Shown: positions 45,639-58,291, counted from the first letter of the stretch. The stretch: 64,000 nt of DNA from Gammaproteobacteria bacterium (GCA_011321815.1 DROS01000040.1:62001-126000), one strand, 5' to 3'. Numbers and translations are program-made. The notes: generated by a model from the sequence alone, not told the origin.

Positions 45639-46441
45639 AATATTTTTTCAGCCCGGATTCGGGACTTTGCCCATGTTTTCAGTGCAACCAAAACTGCATC
45701 ATCATTGGCGGCCATTGCCACTACAGGTGCTTGTGAAAACCCCAGCCTGGCGGACAGGCTCACCATTCGCTCACTGATCACCACCAACGGTGACGCAAAC
45801 AAAGTCGGTTGATGTTCTTTATCTATCATCGACACCAGATTTTGCAGACCCTGATTGCTGGTGACAACAATCGGCATCGTGCCAGGTTTGGCCTGTACCT
45901 GGTCCCAGGCTGCATACAGTGGCCGGGTATCCGATTTCGGAATTGCACGCTGATAGCATTCAAAATAATCAACCTGTGCGCCCCGTTCACGCAAACAGTT
46001 GCGCAACAATTCCCGGCCACTGTTGCCACGAAAAATCAGAATGCGTTTTCCATCCAGTTTTTGCAACTCCGGCAAACTCAGCAATGCTTCGCTGTTAAAC
46101 GGCTCCGGCGCAACCTGCGGGGCTGGCAGGCCTTTTTTTATCAAGGCTTGTGCCGTCGCTTTACCCACCGCAGCAAGCGGCAACGCCATTGGCCAGGCTT
46201 GTGGCTTTTTCAGCATCGCCATTGTGGCATTGACTGCGTTGGCGCTGACAAAAATGGCAAGATCATAGTCTGCCAGCTGGGTCAGTTGTGCCTGGCATTG
46301 TTGTGGGTTTTCCGGTGGCTGAATATCGATCACCGGAAAGCGCAGTGCCCTGGCTCCTGCCGCCTCAATCAGCTGGCACAGTTTTTCTGCCTGATGCGCC
46401 GGTCGTGTTACCACCACCGTGACACCGGACAGTTCGGACAT
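45635..46441 (-). CDS. hemD: Uroporphyrinogen-III synthase
   Basis: The 268-residue protein has the two-domain HemD fold with VVVTRPAHQAEKLCQLI at the start, IFVSANAVNATM in the middle and IVVTSNQGLQNLV in the second half. It cyclises hydroxymethylbilane with inversion of ring D. The sequence family is poorly conserved, but the position directly after hemC (ATG follows the hemC stop immediately) settles the call. Confidence 0.93.
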   Translation of the reverse strand: MSELSGVTVVVTRPAHQAEKLCQLIEAAGARALRFPVIDIQPPENPQQCQAQLTQLADYDLAIFVSANAVNATMAMLKKPQAWPMALPLAAVGKATAQALIKKGLPAPQVAPEPFNSEALLSLPELQKLDGKRILIFRGNSGRELLRNCLRERGAQVDYFECYQRAIPKSDTRPLYAAWDQVQAKPGTMPIVVTSNQGLQNLVSMIDKEHQPTLFASPLVVISERMVSLSARLGFSQAPVVAMAANDDAVLVALKTWAKSRIRAEKIL

Positions 46442-47380
46442 TCAGTCTGCGTCCTTGCTTGCGTAAACGTCCTGCAAAATTTCCCGGGCACCCCGGGCCA
46501 ACAAGTCATCGCCCAACGTCGCACCAAGATATTCTGCCTCTTCGGCACGACCGGCTATTTCACCTCGCACCATTTCGCTGCCATCAGGCCGGCCCACCAG
46601 ACCACGCAATAACAATGTAGCACCATCCAGCTCGGCATAACCACCAATCGGTACCTGGCAACCACCTTCGAGGCGGTTATTCATTGCACGTTCCGCACGC
46701 ACGCGAGCCGCTGTTGCAGTGTGATTCAACGGCGCAATCAATTCATTGATGAACGGATCATCACTGCGGCACTCAATACCCACAGCGCCCTGGCCAATCG
46801 CAGGCAGACTGAAACCCGGGTCAAGGTGCTCCACAATACGCTTGTCAAAACCCAATCGCTTGAGGCCGGCGCAGGCCAGGATGATCGCATCATATTCACC
46901 ATCATCCAGCTTTCGCAGACGGGTGTTTACGTTACCACGCAAATCAAGAATTTGCAGATCCGGTCTCCAGGCACGTATCTGGCAGGTTCTCCGCAAACTG
47001 GAAGTACCGACCTTTGCCCCCCGCGGTAATTCCTCAATGGTTTTACAGGTATTGGAAACAAAGGCATCACGCGGGTCTTCGCGTTCACAAATAACGGCCA
47101 GATGCAGCCCTTCGGGAAATTCCACCGGTACATCTTTCATGGAATGCACAGCAATATCGGCGTCACCTCGCAACATGCCTTGCTCCAGTTCTTTGACAAA
47201 CAAACCTTTCCCACCCACTTTCGCCAATGGTGTATCCAGGATTTTGTCGCCCTGGGTGACCATTTTTACCAGTTCGATCTGCAAATCAGGCTGCTGGGCC
47301 AACAGGCTGTTGCGCACAAATTCAGCCTGCCACAGGGCCAGGGGACTTTTACGGGTAGCGATACGTATGGTTTGGGTCAT
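46442..47380 (-). CDS. hemC: Porphobilinogen deaminase
   Basis: The enzyme of 312 residues joins four porphobilinogen molecules to hydroxymethylbilane. [31 protein letters not shown] and the dipyrromethane-cofactor cysteine in [16 protein letters not shown] are all present. I chose the ATG at 47380, which gives the standard N-terminus and has AGGGCG upstream; the frame extends to 47479 without family support. First gene of hemCDXY and divergent from fbp. Confidence 0.96.
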   Translation of the reverse strand: MTQTIRIATRKSPLALWQAEFVRNSLLAQQPDLQIELVKMVTQGDKILDTPLAKVGGKGLFVKELEQGMLRGDADIAVHSMKDVPVEFPEGLHLAVICEREDPRDAFVSNTCKTIEELPRGAKVGTSSLRRTCQIRAWRPDLQILDLRGNVNTRLRKLDDGEYDAIILACAGLKRLGFDKRIVEHLDPGFSLPAIGQGAVGIECRSDDPFINELIAPLNHTATAARVRAERAMNNRLEGGCQVPIGGYAELDGATLLLRGLVGRPDGSEMVRGEIAGRAEEAEYLGATLGDDLLARGAREILQDVYASKDAD

Positions 47381-47524
47381 TTTAACGCCCTGTTTGTTGA
47401 AAAAATTTTCGTGTAGTGCTCTCAGTTTGTGAATACCGAAAGCGCTACATATGCTACGGCCTGCACTGAATACAGGCAACCACTATAAAAAACCACCATA
47501 TGAGGAAGGCTTACCCATTTGCCG

Positions 47525-47537
47525 CACATTTAATGTG
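47525..47537. promoter_or_regulatory. 13-bp palindrome in the hemC-fbp intergenic region
   Basis: CACATTTAATGTG is a perfect palindrome around a central T, located 145 bp before hemC and 91 bp before fbp. It could be a regulator site for either gene. No known consensus is matched with confidence. Confidence 0.35.
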
Positions 47538-47627
47538 GTACCCGGATATGGTAGACTCGCGTGCTTTTCCAGGGTCTGTTGAGACCTGTTGGATAACCGA
47601 ATTCTTAACAATTGCAGGAAATCAAAA

Positions 47628-48635
47628 ATGCATACTGGCGAAACGTTTACCCAATTTATTATCAAGGAGCAGCGCAATTCTCCTTCTGCCTCGGGCGATT
47701 TTACCGCCTTGCTCAACGATGTGGTCACGGCCTGCAAGGCTATTTCCAGTTGCGTCAACCAGGGAGCCCTGGTTGGCGTACTCGGTTCTGCTGGTAGTGA
47801 GAATATCCAGGGCGAAACCCAGAAAAAACTGGACATCCTCTCCAATGATATCTTTTTACAAGCCAATGAATGGGGCGGTCACCTGGGCGCCATGGCATCC
47901 GAGGAAATGGATGACATTTACCCCATTCCTGCGGAATACCCCAAAGGTAAGTACTTACTGACTTTTGATCCTCTGGATGGTTCGTCCAATATCGACGTCA
48001 ACCTTTCAGTGGGCAGTATCTTCTCTATCCTGCGTTGCCCCGAGGGTGTGGAAAACCCCAGCGCAGAGGATTTCCTCCAGCCCGGTACAAAGCAGGTCTG
48101 CGGCGGCTTCACCCTTTATGGCCCCTCCACCATGCTGGTGTTGACCACCGGCAACGGTGTTAATGGTTTTACCCTGGACCACAATGTCGGTGAATTCATC
48201 CTCACCCATCCAGACATGAAAATTCCCGAAGACACCGCTGAGTTTGCCATTAATATGTCCAATCAGCGTCACTGGGAAGAACCCATGAAGCGCTACGTTG
48301 ATGAATGTATTGCCGGCACCAGCGGTGAACGTGACAAGGATTTCAACATGCGCTGGGTGGCCTCCATGGTGGCCGAGGTGTATCGCATTCTCACCCGTGG
48401 CGGTATTTTCATGTACCCCAAAGATACCCGTGACCCCAGCAAGCCAGGTAAACTGCGTTTGATGTACGAAGCCAACCCGATGGGTTTCGTCGTTGAACAG
48501 GCTGGTGGCCTGTGCTCCACAGGGCGCGAGCGCATCATGGAAATTCAGCCTACAGGCCTGCACCAGCGGGTACCGGTTATTCTGGGTTCCAAAAATGAAG
48601 TGGATCGGGTGATCCGTTACCACGACGAAGCCTGA
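47628..48635 (+). CDS. fbp: Fructose-1,6-bisphosphatase class I
   Basis: The enzyme of 335 residues removes the 1-phosphate of fructose 1,6-bisphosphate in gluconeogenesis. The metal site [35 protein letters not shown] and the C-terminal [16 protein letters not shown] are typical of class I FBPase. The ATG at 47628 has AGGAAA eight bases upstream; an earlier in-frame start at 47589 adds 13 unsupported residues. A strong bidirectional terminator follows. Confidence 0.96.
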   Translation: MHTGETFTQFIIKEQRNSPSASGDFTALLNDVVTACKAISSCVNQGALVGVLGSAGSENIQGETQKKLDILSNDIFLQANEWGGHLGAMASEEMDDIYPIPAEYPKGKYLLTFDPLDGSSNIDVNLSVGSIFSILRCPEGVENPSAEDFLQPGTKQVCGGFTLYGPSTMLVLTTGNGVNGFTLDHNVGEFILTHPDMKIPEDTAEFAINMSNQRHWEEPMKRYVDECIAGTSGERDKDFNMRWVASMVAEVYRILTRGGIFMYPKDTRDPSKPGKLRLMYEANPMGFVVEQAGGLCSTGRERIMEIQPTGLHQRVPVILGSKNEVDRVIRYHDEA

Positions 48636-48672
48636 TAAACGCTTCCAACCCATACCCCGTAGAACCCAAAAA

Positions 48673-48705
48673 GGCGACAATCCTGAGTGGATTGTCGCCT
48701 TTTTT
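48673..48705. terminator. Bidirectional intrinsic terminator between fbp and gyrB
   Basis: GGCGACAATCC (48673-48683) pairs perfectly with GGATTGTCGCC (48689-48699) around a 5-base loop. Six T residues follow on the plus strand and five on the minus strand, so it can end both fbp and gyrB transcripts. Confidence 0.93.
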
Positions 48706-48830
48706 ATACTCTCCAGCTCCCCGTCAGTAAATACTCACACCCAGCTCACTTATTGCAAGACTTCGGGATATTTTCCTGAAAAACGGCCAAGCCTGATTCT
48801 CTCGCCTGTTGGTAAGTAAACACTCATGTT

Positions 48831-51257
<2,427 letters not shown>

Positions 51258-51368
51258 TCATGTTTGAACCTGTGCAGTGTATCAGTTTTTGGCAAAAACC
51301 GCTTTACAATAAACAGTTTGGTGCCAGCGCTTTTATAGGCGTACAGCGCCTGGTACATAGGCGATGTA

Positions 51369-52439
51369 CTAATCTATAACGTGAACCCGACCTTGTTCCA
51401 CGTGAAACATTCCATGCTCGCTATTGTCCAGAGGGAAAAGTGAACGGTCCGTTCCAGTCAGAAATATCTGTGCGCCAGTCTCGGTCAAAGACTGCATCAG
51501 GATGTTCCTTTTTTCCGTATCCAGCTCCGATGGCAGATCGTCCACCAACACTACTACCGATGTATCCCGCATACGCATTTGTTCACACTGCGCCAAAACC
51601 AGTAATGCCACCAATACCTTTTGCTGCCCTCTTGATAAATACTCCCGGGCATCAACACCCTGAATACGTATTCGTAAATCCGCTCTGTGTGGGCCAAACT
51701 GTGTGAAGCCACGCTCCTTATCCGAGACATATTGAGCTGCAAGATAATCAGCATAAGCCTCCCCTTCTCGCCAGCCCCGCTGGTAAGTGATGCGCACTGC
51801 TGTAAGATCCGGAAACTTCTGACTGTAGATTGGCACGTATTTCATCAGGTCCGTCAAATATCGCTGCCGGGCCTGATCCAGTTGGACGGCAGTTTGCACC
51901 AACTCCTGATCCCAGTTGATAATGGACGCTCGCGCCCCCCCTGATCGCAATGCGGCATTTCGCTGCGCTAACACTCGACGGTAAGTGTTCCAAATGTGAT
52001 GAAAACCGTGTTCCACGTGGAACACGCCCCAATCCAGAAACTTTCGCCGGTATTCTGGCCCTTCTTCAATGAGTCGATGTAATCCAGGCTCCAAAACGGT
52101 TACGGGCAACGCCTGAGTAAGTTCGCTGCTGCGAGCAATGAGTCGCCCGGCCAGTTTTATAGTGCTTTTACTCCGTTCACGGTGCATACCCACCGTAAAC
52201 TGACGGCCTCGTTGTTGCACATGACCCAGTACGGTAAACGAAGAACAACCCTCACAAATCAGACGATTGGTTTTATGGGTGCGAAAAGATTTTCCACGGC
52301 CTAAGCAATGAATAGCTTCCAGCAGGCTGCTTTTACCACTACCGTTGGGGCCAATAATGTAGTTAAGCCCGGGCAGGGGTTTAATGTGAATATCCTTGAG
52401 ATTACGGAAATGCCGAACCTCAAGGGAGCGAATAGCCAT
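51369..52439 (-). CDS. recF: DNA replication and repair protein RecF
   Basis: The 356-residue ABC-type ATPase has Walker A GPNGSGKSSLLEAI (about 30-43), the signature LSRGQQKVLVALLVLAQ and Walker B VVLVDDLPSELD. It helps to load RecA at gaps with RecO and RecR. It follows dnaN by 42 bp and precedes gyrB by 120 bp, the ancestral order. Confidence 0.97.
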   Translation of the reverse strand: MAIRSLEVRHFRNLKDIHIKPLPGLNYIIGPNGSGKSSLLEAIHCLGRGKSFRTHKTNRLICEGCSSFTVLGHVQQRGRQFTVGMHRERSKSTIKLAGRLIARSSELTQALPVTVLEPGLHRLIEEGPEYRRKFLDWGVFHVEHGFHHIWNTYRRVLAQRNAALRSGGARASIINWDQELVQTAVQLDQARQRYLTDLMKYVPIYSQKFPDLTAVRITYQRGWREGEAYADYLAAQYVSDKERGFTQFGPHRADLRIRIQGVDAREYLSRGQQKVLVALLVLAQCEQMRMRDTSVVVLVDDLPSELDTEKRNILMQSLTETGAQIFLTGTDRSLFPLDNSEHGMFHVEQGRVHVID

Positions 52440-52481
52440 GGACGAATGAAAAAAATCCTGGCTAAAATGTCGCTTTTAACA

Positions 52482-53588
52482 TTAAAGCCGCATGGGCATT
52501 ATTACGTAGGTACACGTAGAATCCCCTTTTGGCTGAACAACACAGCTACTGTTCGAATCCCCCAAATCCAGGGACACTGTGTCGTCTGAAACTGCCCCCA
52601 ATGCATCCAGCAGGTAACTCACATTAAAACCAATTTCCAATTCTTCCCCGGAGTAATCGACTTCAATATCCTCTTCTGCTTCTTCCATTTCCGGATTATT
52701 CGCCTGGGCCTGCAATAAAGCATCAGACAACCGAATGCGAATACCACGGTATTTTTCATTGGATAAAATTGAAGTGCGCACCAATGCCTGGCGTAATGTT
52801 TCTTTGTCAGCAACGACGTGCTTGTCAGAATTTTTAGGAATGACCCGCTCATAATCAGGAAAGCGTCCATCAATCAATTTTGACGTAAACACAAAATCAT
52901 TGAGTTGAATTTTAATGTGATTGGCACTGACCTGGATTTGCGCAGGTTCATCCGTATCGTCCAGTAATTTAACCAGCTCGGTAACACCCTTTCGAGGCAT
53001 AATTATTTGCAGGGTGTCCACTGGTTTCACATCACAGTCGTGTGTACACATGGCAAGCCTGTGTCCGTCGGTGGCGACGGCACGCACTACACCAGATGAG
53101 ATTTCCAGCAACAAGCCGTTAAGGTAATAACGTACATCCTGCTGGGCCATAGCAAAACTGGTTTTCTCAATCAGGTGTTTCAATATGTTTTGCGGCAGGC
53201 TGAATTCAAACTGGCTGGTGATTTCATCGACACTGGGAAAATCATTAATGGGCAAGGTCGTCAAATTAAAACGACTGCGTCCGGATTGTACCGTAACCCG
53301 CTCTTTTTCCGTATCCAGTGTAATATTAATCACAGCGCCTTCAGGCAAGGCGCGGCAAATGTCCACAATTTTACGCGCAGGAATTGTGGTATCACCAGGC
53401 TGGGCATTATCCAGCGGCACCCTGGCAATCATTTCGACTTCAAGATCCGTTGCCGTCATGGAAAGCCGGTCATTTGAAACAACCACTAAAATATTGGATA
53501 ACACCGGCAATGTTTGTCTGCGTTCAACAACCCCTACGATGGTTTGCAGTGGTTTGAGCAAGGCTTCTCGCTGAATGGAAAATTTCAT
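52482..53588 (-). CDS. dnaN: DNA polymerase III sliding clamp (beta)
   Basis: The 368-residue clamp starts MKFSIQREALLKPLQTIVGV and ends YVIMPMRL, both typical. Three clamp domains are present, with ATDLEVEMIARV and RYYLNGLLLEI in between. It encircles DNA and tethers the polymerase. The length equals the usual 366-368 residues. It follows dnaA after a 312-bp spacer that holds DnaA boxes. Confidence 0.98.
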   Translation of the reverse strand: MKFSIQREALLKPLQTIVGVVERRQTLPVLSNILVVVSNDRLSMTATDLEVEMIARVPLDNAQPGDTTIPARKIVDICRALPEGAVINITLDTEKERVTVQSGRSRFNLTTLPINDFPSVDEITSQFEFSLPQNILKHLIEKTSFAMAQQDVRYYLNGLLLEISSGVVRAVATDGHRLAMCTHDCDVKPVDTLQIIMPRKGVTELVKLLDDTDEPAQIQVSANHIKIQLNDFVFTSKLIDGRFPDYERVIPKNSDKHVVADKETLRQALVRTSILSNEKYRGIRIRLSDALLQAQANNPEMEEAEEDIEVDYSGEELEIGFNVSYLLDALGAVSDDTVSLDLGDSNSSCVVQPKGDSTCTYVIMPMRL

Positions 53589-53900
53589 TTTTGGTTTATC
53601 CCATCTATTTAAATAAAAGATTATTTAAAATAATATTATTATTACTGTTATTAGGCTTGTTCACATCTGTGGATAAGCCATTTTTTAGTTTATTTTTCAA
53701 TAAGTTATGATTCATGAAACCTATCTGATAAGGTTGGTACAGGGCTGTAATATCCTGTGGATAAAATGTTGATAAATGAAGGTCTTCATATTTTCACAAT
53801 GTTATCCACAGGTTTTTCTGTTTTTCTTAACACCTTGTTCAAGGTTTCATTTAGTTGTTTTTTTGTGCAATTTATAAGTAACAGATATGCCTGCACTGGT
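53589..53900. other. Candidate replication origin (dnaA-dnaN spacer)
   Basis: Three perfect 9-mer DnaA boxes are present: TGTGGATAA at 53668-53676 and 53756-53764, and TTATCCACA at 53802-53810. A one-mismatch box, TGTTGATAA, lies at 53767-53775. Next to them, roughly 53600-53660 is nearly pure A and T and could serve as the unwinding element. The arrangement fits an oriC, or at least a DnaA-regulated region that also carries the dnaN promoter. Confidence 0.65.
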
Positions 53901-55316
53901 TTAACTGGACAGCGTACGCATAATGTTCGAATAGTCTTCCATGATTCGTGGCTCATTGATTTTCAGTTCCGCAATTTTTCGACATGCGTGCAACACTGTG
54001 GTGTGGTCTCGTCCACCAAAAGCATCACCGATTTCCGGCAGGCTATGATTCGTCAGTTCTTTTGCCAGTGCCATGGCAATTTGTCGTGGTCGCGCAATGG
54101 AGCGGGTGCGTTTTTTAGACAATAACTCGGCCACACGAATTTTAAAATATTCCGCCACTGTTTTTTGAATATTTTCAATGGTAACCAATTTATCCTGGAG
54201 GGCAATCAAATCTTTTAGCGCCAGTTTGGCAAAATCCACGGTAATGGGCTGACCTGTGAATTTTGCATTGGCTGTGACCCGGCGTAATGCGCCTTCCAGT
54301 TCACGAATATTGGACCGAATACGTTTGGCAATAAAAAAGGCCACTTCCTGCGGTAAATCAGCTTCTAGTTGGGTGGCTTTGCGCATTAAGATGGCAACCC
54401 GGGTTTCAAGCTCCGGAGGCTCAATGGCCACTGTAAGCCCCCAGCCAAAACGGGATTTCAGGCGCTCTTCCAACCCGGAGACCTCTTTGGGATAACGGTC
54501 GCAGGTAAGAATAATCTGTTGCTGGCCTTCCAGCAGGGTATTGAAGGTATGAAAAAACTCTTCCTGTGAACGCTCTTTTCCGGCAAAAAACTGGATATCG
54601 TCGATAAGCAGGGCGTTTACAGAACGGTAGTAACGTTTGAAATTATCAATAGCGTTATGTTGCAAGGCTTTCACCATGTCCTGAACAAAGCGTTCAGAGT
54701 GCAGATAAACCACTTTGGCTGATGAGTTCCGGGCCACAATAAGATTACCCACCGCGTGCATCAAATGTGTTTTTCCCAGACCGACTCCGCCGTAAATAAA
54801 CAACGGGTTGTAAGCGCCACCAGGGTTTTCACCGATTTGAAAAGAGGCCGCACGGGCAAGCTGATTGGATTTACCTTCCACAAAATTTTCAAATGTAGCA
54901 GAAGGATTAAGCCCGTTATTGTGTGTAACGTTGGTATTGCGATTGCGGGCATTACGATTGGTAAACGCATTATTATTGCCAGGGCGGCGAGCGGCGGGTG
55001 CGCCAGCGCTTCCGGCAGCGCGCTCATGGCGGGGCGTATTGAGAATATTTGGCATATTGCCGCCAATCTCCAAAATTACAGACTGGCCGGTGTTTGTGCC
55101 CTCAGTACCTTTGATTTCCCCGAGCAAGGTTTCGATACGTTCCAGCAGACGAGTGTTTACCCAATCCAGTACAAAGCGGTTAGGCGCCAGCAGGCGCAAC
55201 TGTGCGCTGTCTTCCATGACCTGCAAAGGTCGAATCCAGGTATTGAATTGCTGGGTGGAAAGCTCGGTTTCCAGATGATTGAGGCAATGCTGCCAAGCAT
55301 CCGCGTGCGTACTCAC
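53901..55316 (-). CDS. dnaA: Chromosomal replication initiator DnaA
   Basis: The protein of 471 residues has domain I ([12 protein letters not shown]), a variable linker rich in Asn and Arg (about 95-140), the AAA+ domain with Walker [17 protein letters not shown] and Walker [13 protein letters not shown], and the domain IV DNA-binding signature [17 protein letters not shown] chose the GTG at 55316, which has GGGAG five bases upstream; a TTG at 55328 is the longer alternative. The start codon lies inside a near-consensus SlmA site. Confidence 0.97.
   Translation of the reverse strand: MSTHADAWQHCLNHLETELSTQQFNTWIRPLQVMEDSAQLRLLAPNRFVLDWVNTRLLERIETLLGEIKGTEGTNTGQSVILEIGGNMPNILNTPRHERAAGSAGAPAARRPGNNNAFTNRNARNRNTNVTHNNGLNPSATFENFVEGKSNQLARAASFQIGENPGGAYNPLFIYGGVGLGKTHLMHAVGNLIVARNSSAKVVYLHSERFVQDMVKALQHNAIDNFKRYYRSVNALLIDDIQFFAGKERSQEEFFHTFNTLLEGQQQIILTCDRYPKEVSGLEERLKSRFGWGLTVAIEPPELETRVAILMRKATQLEADLPQEVAFFIAKRIRSNIRELEGALRRVTANAKFTGQPITVDFAKLALKDLIALQDKLVTIENIQKTVAEYFKIRVAELLSKKRTRSIARPRQIAMALAKELTNHSLPEIGDAFGGRDHTTVLHACRKIAELKINEPRIMEDYSNIMRTLSS
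55305..55316. promoter_or_regulatory. Candidate SlmA-binding site over the dnaA start
   Basis: GTGCGTACTCAC on the plus strand (GTGAGTACGCAC on the coding strand) matches 11 of 12 positions of the E. coli SlmA consensus GTGAGTACTCAC as I recall it. It includes the dnaA GTG start. slmA itself is in this window at 38.6 kb. Confidence 0.4.
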
Positions 55317-55666
55317 TGGGTCTCCCAAATCATTTTCGATGACAGGCTACCTGAGATCAGGTGCCCAAGTTTAGGTTATTAATGCGCTGTTATCACAGCC
55401 ATATGCTGAAAGCTTGCCGAGTTTACGCCTACGCTGGCAAGTTATCCACACCAGTGGACAAAATTGTGCATAATCGCAAAAGGAGCTTGATCGCTTGACA
55501 GGACGGGGGGGTTCACAGTAATCTTCGCCGTTTTTTACGGGTTTCAGGTGGAGCTTCGCGGCCTGTCAGGTGCGTTGGCGAGAACTGAAGTCGGGCAGCA
55601 AATCGGTTGCCCATAAAATAAACGAATTCTTAGCAGTTTTTATCACCCAAAAAAGCGGACAGTAAA
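55317..55666. promoter_or_regulatory. Divergent dnaA-rpmH regulatory region
   Basis: The 350-bp spacer contains one perfect DnaA box, TTATCCACA at 55442-55450, a weaker TTATCACAG near 55390, the inverted repeat ACCTGA/TCAGGT at 55349-55362 in the dnaA leader, and CTTGCC/GGCAAG at 55413-55441. In Pseudomonas the functional origin lies in this position, so it may share origin function with the dnaA-dnaN spacer, although it has fewer boxes here. Confidence 0.55.
55495..55524 (+). promoter_or_regulatory. Predicted rpmH promoter
   Basis: A perfect -35 TTGACA (55495-55500) is followed after 18 bases by TAATCT (55519-55524), a poor -10. The spacer contains a run of seven G. It would give a leader of about 135 bases before rpmH. 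Confidence 0.45.
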
Positions 55667-55801
55667 ATGAAAAGAACCTTCCAGCCCAGCAATTTGCGTC
55701 GCAGTCGCACACACGGTTTTCGCGCTCGTATGGCCACCAAAGCCGGCCGTAAAATTATCAGTGCGCGCCGTGCCAAAGGCCGCAAGCGTCTATCAGCTTA
55801 A
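55667..55801 (+). CDS. rpmH: 50S ribosomal protein L34
   Basis: This 44-residue basic protein begins [18 protein letters not shown] and ends GRKRLSA, the standard L34 sequence. It is part of the large ribosomal subunit. It starts the rightward rpmH-rnpA-yidD-yidC-mnmE set next to dnaA, an arrangement conserved across bacteria. Confidence 0.98.
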   Translation: MKRTFQPSNLRRSRTHGFRARMATKAGRKIISARRAKGRKRLSA

Positions 55802-55889
55802 ATATAATTTCGGGGCTGGTGTTAAAGTGTTGAGCCCTATTCATTTAATCGCTGTTACCGCTACGTTTGCTGCATAATAGCGGCTGCCC

Positions 55890-56294
55890 ATGCCGCGCAA
55901 TACACCTGTAAAACATCGAGCCACGCACCGCTTTTCACGCCGGGCTCGTTTATTAAGCAGCGATGATTTCCAAAAAGTTTTTAAACAGACAAGTTGCCGT
56001 TCCGTGGATCAGCGGCTGACAGTGCTGGCAAGGCAGAATGCGCTTGGCCGTGCCCGCTTGGGCCTGGCCATTAGCAAACGCACGATAAAAACAGCGGTCG
56101 GACGTAATCGGGTCAAGAGGTTGGTTCGGGAAAGTTTCCGCCAATATCAGCAAGCCCTTGCAGGTCTGGATATTGTGGTATTGAGTCGAAATGCGGCGCT
56201 GCGGGCAAGCAACCCTGAGTTGGCTGCGGCATTACAAATACACTGGCAACGGATTGCAAAGCAATTGGCAAAACAACAATGCAAAAAAGCCTGA
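55890..56294 (+). CDS. rnpA: Ribonuclease P protein component
   Basis: The 134-residue basic protein carries the RNase P signature [13 protein letters not shown] and [15 protein letters not shown]. With the rnpB RNA (not in this window) it removes the 5' leader of tRNA precursors. It follows rpmH by 88 bp, and its 3' end overlaps yidD by 16 bp. The N-terminus is slightly longer than in E. coli. Confidence 0.96.
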   Translation: MPRNTPVKHRATHRFSRRARLLSSDDFQKVFKQTSCRSVDQRLTVLARQNALGRARLGLAISKRTIKTAVGRNRVKRLVRESFRQYQQALAGLDIVVLSRNAALRASNPELAAALQIHWQRIAKQLAKQQCKKA

Positions 56295-56524
56295 TTTTTT
56301 TGATACGCATTTACAGTTATGCGATCAGTCCGCTAATGGGCCCGCATTGCCGTTTTTACCCCAGTTGTTCCTGCTATGCACAGGCGGCGTTGGAGCAGCA
56401 TGGTGTCTTGCGTGGGGGCTGGTTGGCAATTCGTCGTTTGGCGCGCTGCCATCCCTGGCACCCTGGTGGTGTAGATCCTGTACCTGAACGAACATGTGCT
56501 GATCCGGTTTGTAAACATTCCTGA
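56279..56524 (+). CDS. yidD: Membrane protein insertion efficiency factor YidD
   Basis: The 81-residue protein has the YidD motif [20 protein letters not shown] and [18 protein letters not shown], with an amphipathic N-terminal helix. It assists YidC in insertion of inner-membrane proteins. The start lies inside rnpA (16-bp overlap), which is the common layout. Confidence 0.95.
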   Translation: MQKSLIFLIRIYSYAISPLMGPHCRFYPSCSCYAQAALEQHGVLRGGWLAIRRLARCHPWHPGGVDPVPERTCADPVCKHS

Positions 56525-56566
56525 TGCATCGACAGAAAATTTAACCGAAATCTGAATTTAAAACTA

Positions 56567-58264
56567 ATGGATAATCAAAGACTTGTTTTATTTATTGCCC
56601 TCTCGTTGGTAATTTTGCTGTTGTTCAGTGCGTGGCAACGGGAACAGCAGCCACCACCACCGGTTGCAACTGAATCAATCGGTGAGTCTGCCCCTGTACC
56701 CTCTGGTGATTCAACAACGGCAACCACACCCGCTGAAGATGTGCCAACCATCGCCAGTGAAAATCAGGCGGCAGCCACCCCGGTGGTTGCTCCACAGTCC
56801 ACACAAAACACACAAGATACTGTTGTGGCGGAGGGCCAGTACATCACAGTAAACACTGACCGCCTGCAAGTAACAATCTACACTGCGGGTGGTGAAATAG
56901 CGCGTGTCGCATTACCCACCTATCCAGTGGCACTGGACAAACCTGATGAGCCTTTCCAGTTGTTGGATGACCGCCTGCCCAAATATTTTGTAGCGCAATC
57001 CGGTCTGTTGGCTTCACAGGGCAAGGCGCCGGATCACCATGCCCTGTTTACTGCGGATAAAACAAACTATGTATTGGCCGATGGTGAGGATGAATTAAAA
57101 GTCCGTTTGCACTGGTCCAGTGAGGATGGCATCAAAGTTATAAAAACGTTCATTTTTCAGCGTGACAGTTATGCGGTGAAACTGGATGTGGAAGTGCAAA
57201 ATGGCGGTCAGCAAGCATGGAAGGGCCGTGCCTATCAGCAATTGCAGCGCACAGAGATGGCGCGTGAATCTTTCTTCCTGTACACCTACACGGGAGGTGT
57301 GGTTTCCAGCAGTTGGGATCCTTATGAAAAAGTTGAGTTTTCAGATATGGCCACTTGGAAGGCCGAGCAGAGTTACAACAAAGGCGGCTGGATTGCCATG
57401 TTGCAACACTATTTCCTCAGTGCCTGGATACCGCCAGCGGACTCAGCCAATCATTTTTACACTAAGGCATTGACGGATGGCCGTTATCTGCTGGGTCAGT
57501 CCGGAGAAGAACGTAGTATTGCGCCGGGCAATAATACGCACTTCACCAGCCTTTTTTATGCGGGTCCCAAAGAGCAACACCGGCTGGAAAAAATCGAACC
57601 CAATCTGCGTTTGACCGTGGATTATGGTGTCCTGGATATTCTCGCCAAGCCCGTATTTTGGGTAATGGAAAAAATTTACAGTGTGGTGGGCAACTGGGGT
57701 CTGGCGATCATTTTTGTCACGTTGATTATCAAACTGATTTTTTTCCCGTTGTCTGCTGCCAGTTACAAAAGCATGGCCAACATGCGCCGCCTTTCACCCA
57801 AGCTCAAGGCACTGAAAGAACGCTATGGTGATGATCGTCAGAAGATGAGCAAGGCGATGATGGATATCTATAAAAAGGAAAAAATCAATCCATTGGGTGG
57901 TTGTTTGCCAATACTGGTGCAGATTCCGGTTTTCATCGCGTTGTATTGGGTATTGCTGGAAAGTGTGGAAATGCGTCAGGCGCCTTTCGCTTTATGGATT
58001 ACCGATTTGTCGACGAAAGATCCCTATTATGTATTGCCGCTTCTCATGGGTATCAGCATGTTTATTCAGCAGAAGCTGAATCCGCCGCCGATGGACCCGG
58101 TGCAGCAGAAAATCATGCAGGCGCTGCCGATTATTTTCACCGCGTTTTTTGCCTTTTTTCCGGCAGGATTGGTGTTGTACTGGGTGGTCAACAACTGCCT
58201 GTCCATCGCGCAACAGTGGTATATCACTCGCAAAGTTGAGGCGCAGGCCGCCAGCAAGGCGTAA
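56567..58264 (+). CDS. yidC: Membrane protein insertase YidC
   Basis: The 565-residue protein has an N-terminal membrane anchor, a large periplasmic beta-domain (about 60-355) after a low-complexity Pro/Ala/Thr linker, and a C-terminal insertase core with five membrane helices (NWGLAIIFVTLIIKLIFFPL, NPLGGCLPILVQIPVFIALY, and the end FAFFPAGLVLYWVVNN). It inserts proteins with or without SecYEG. The length is near E. coli YidC (548). Confidence 0.97.
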   Translation: MDNQRLVLFIALSLVILLLFSAWQREQQPPPPVATESIGESAPVPSGDSTTATTPAEDVPTIASENQAAATPVVAPQSTQNTQDTVVAEGQYITVNTDRLQVTIYTAGGEIARVALPTYPVALDKPDEPFQLLDDRLPKYFVAQSGLLASQGKAPDHHALFTADKTNYVLADGEDELKVRLHWSSEDGIKVIKTFIFQRDSYAVKLDVEVQNGGQQAWKGRAYQQLQRTEMARESFFLYTYTGGVVSSSWDPYEKVEFSDMATWKAEQSYNKGGWIAMLQHYFLSAWIPPADSANHFYTKALTDGRYLLGQSGEERSIAPGNNTHFTSLFYAGPKEQHRLEKIEPNLRLTVDYGVLDILAKPVFWVMEKIYSVVGNWGLAIIFVTLIIKLIFFPLSAASYKSMANMRRLSPKLKALKERYGDDRQKMSKAMMDIYKKEKINPLGGCLPILVQIPVFIALYWVLLESVEMRQAPFALWITDLSTKDPYYVLPLLMGISMFIQQKLNPPPMDPVQQKIMQALPIIFTAFFAFFPAGLVLYWVVNNCLSIAQQWYITRKVEAQAASKA

Positions 58265-58291
58265 TGTGCCGGTGTCCGCTGGAGGTTAGCT

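Noticed and set aside
45809-46612. A 267-codon plus-strand frame antisense to hemD and hemC
   Set aside because: It crosses the hemD-hemC junction and has no domain.
47381-47479. N-terminal extension of hemC to 47479
   Set aside because: The extra 33 residues have no counterpart in porphobilinogen deaminases, and the ATG at 47380 has a ribosome-binding site.
55317-55327. Longer dnaA start at the TTG 55328
   Set aside because: The GTG at 55316 has a well-placed GGGAG and gives the usual N-terminal length.
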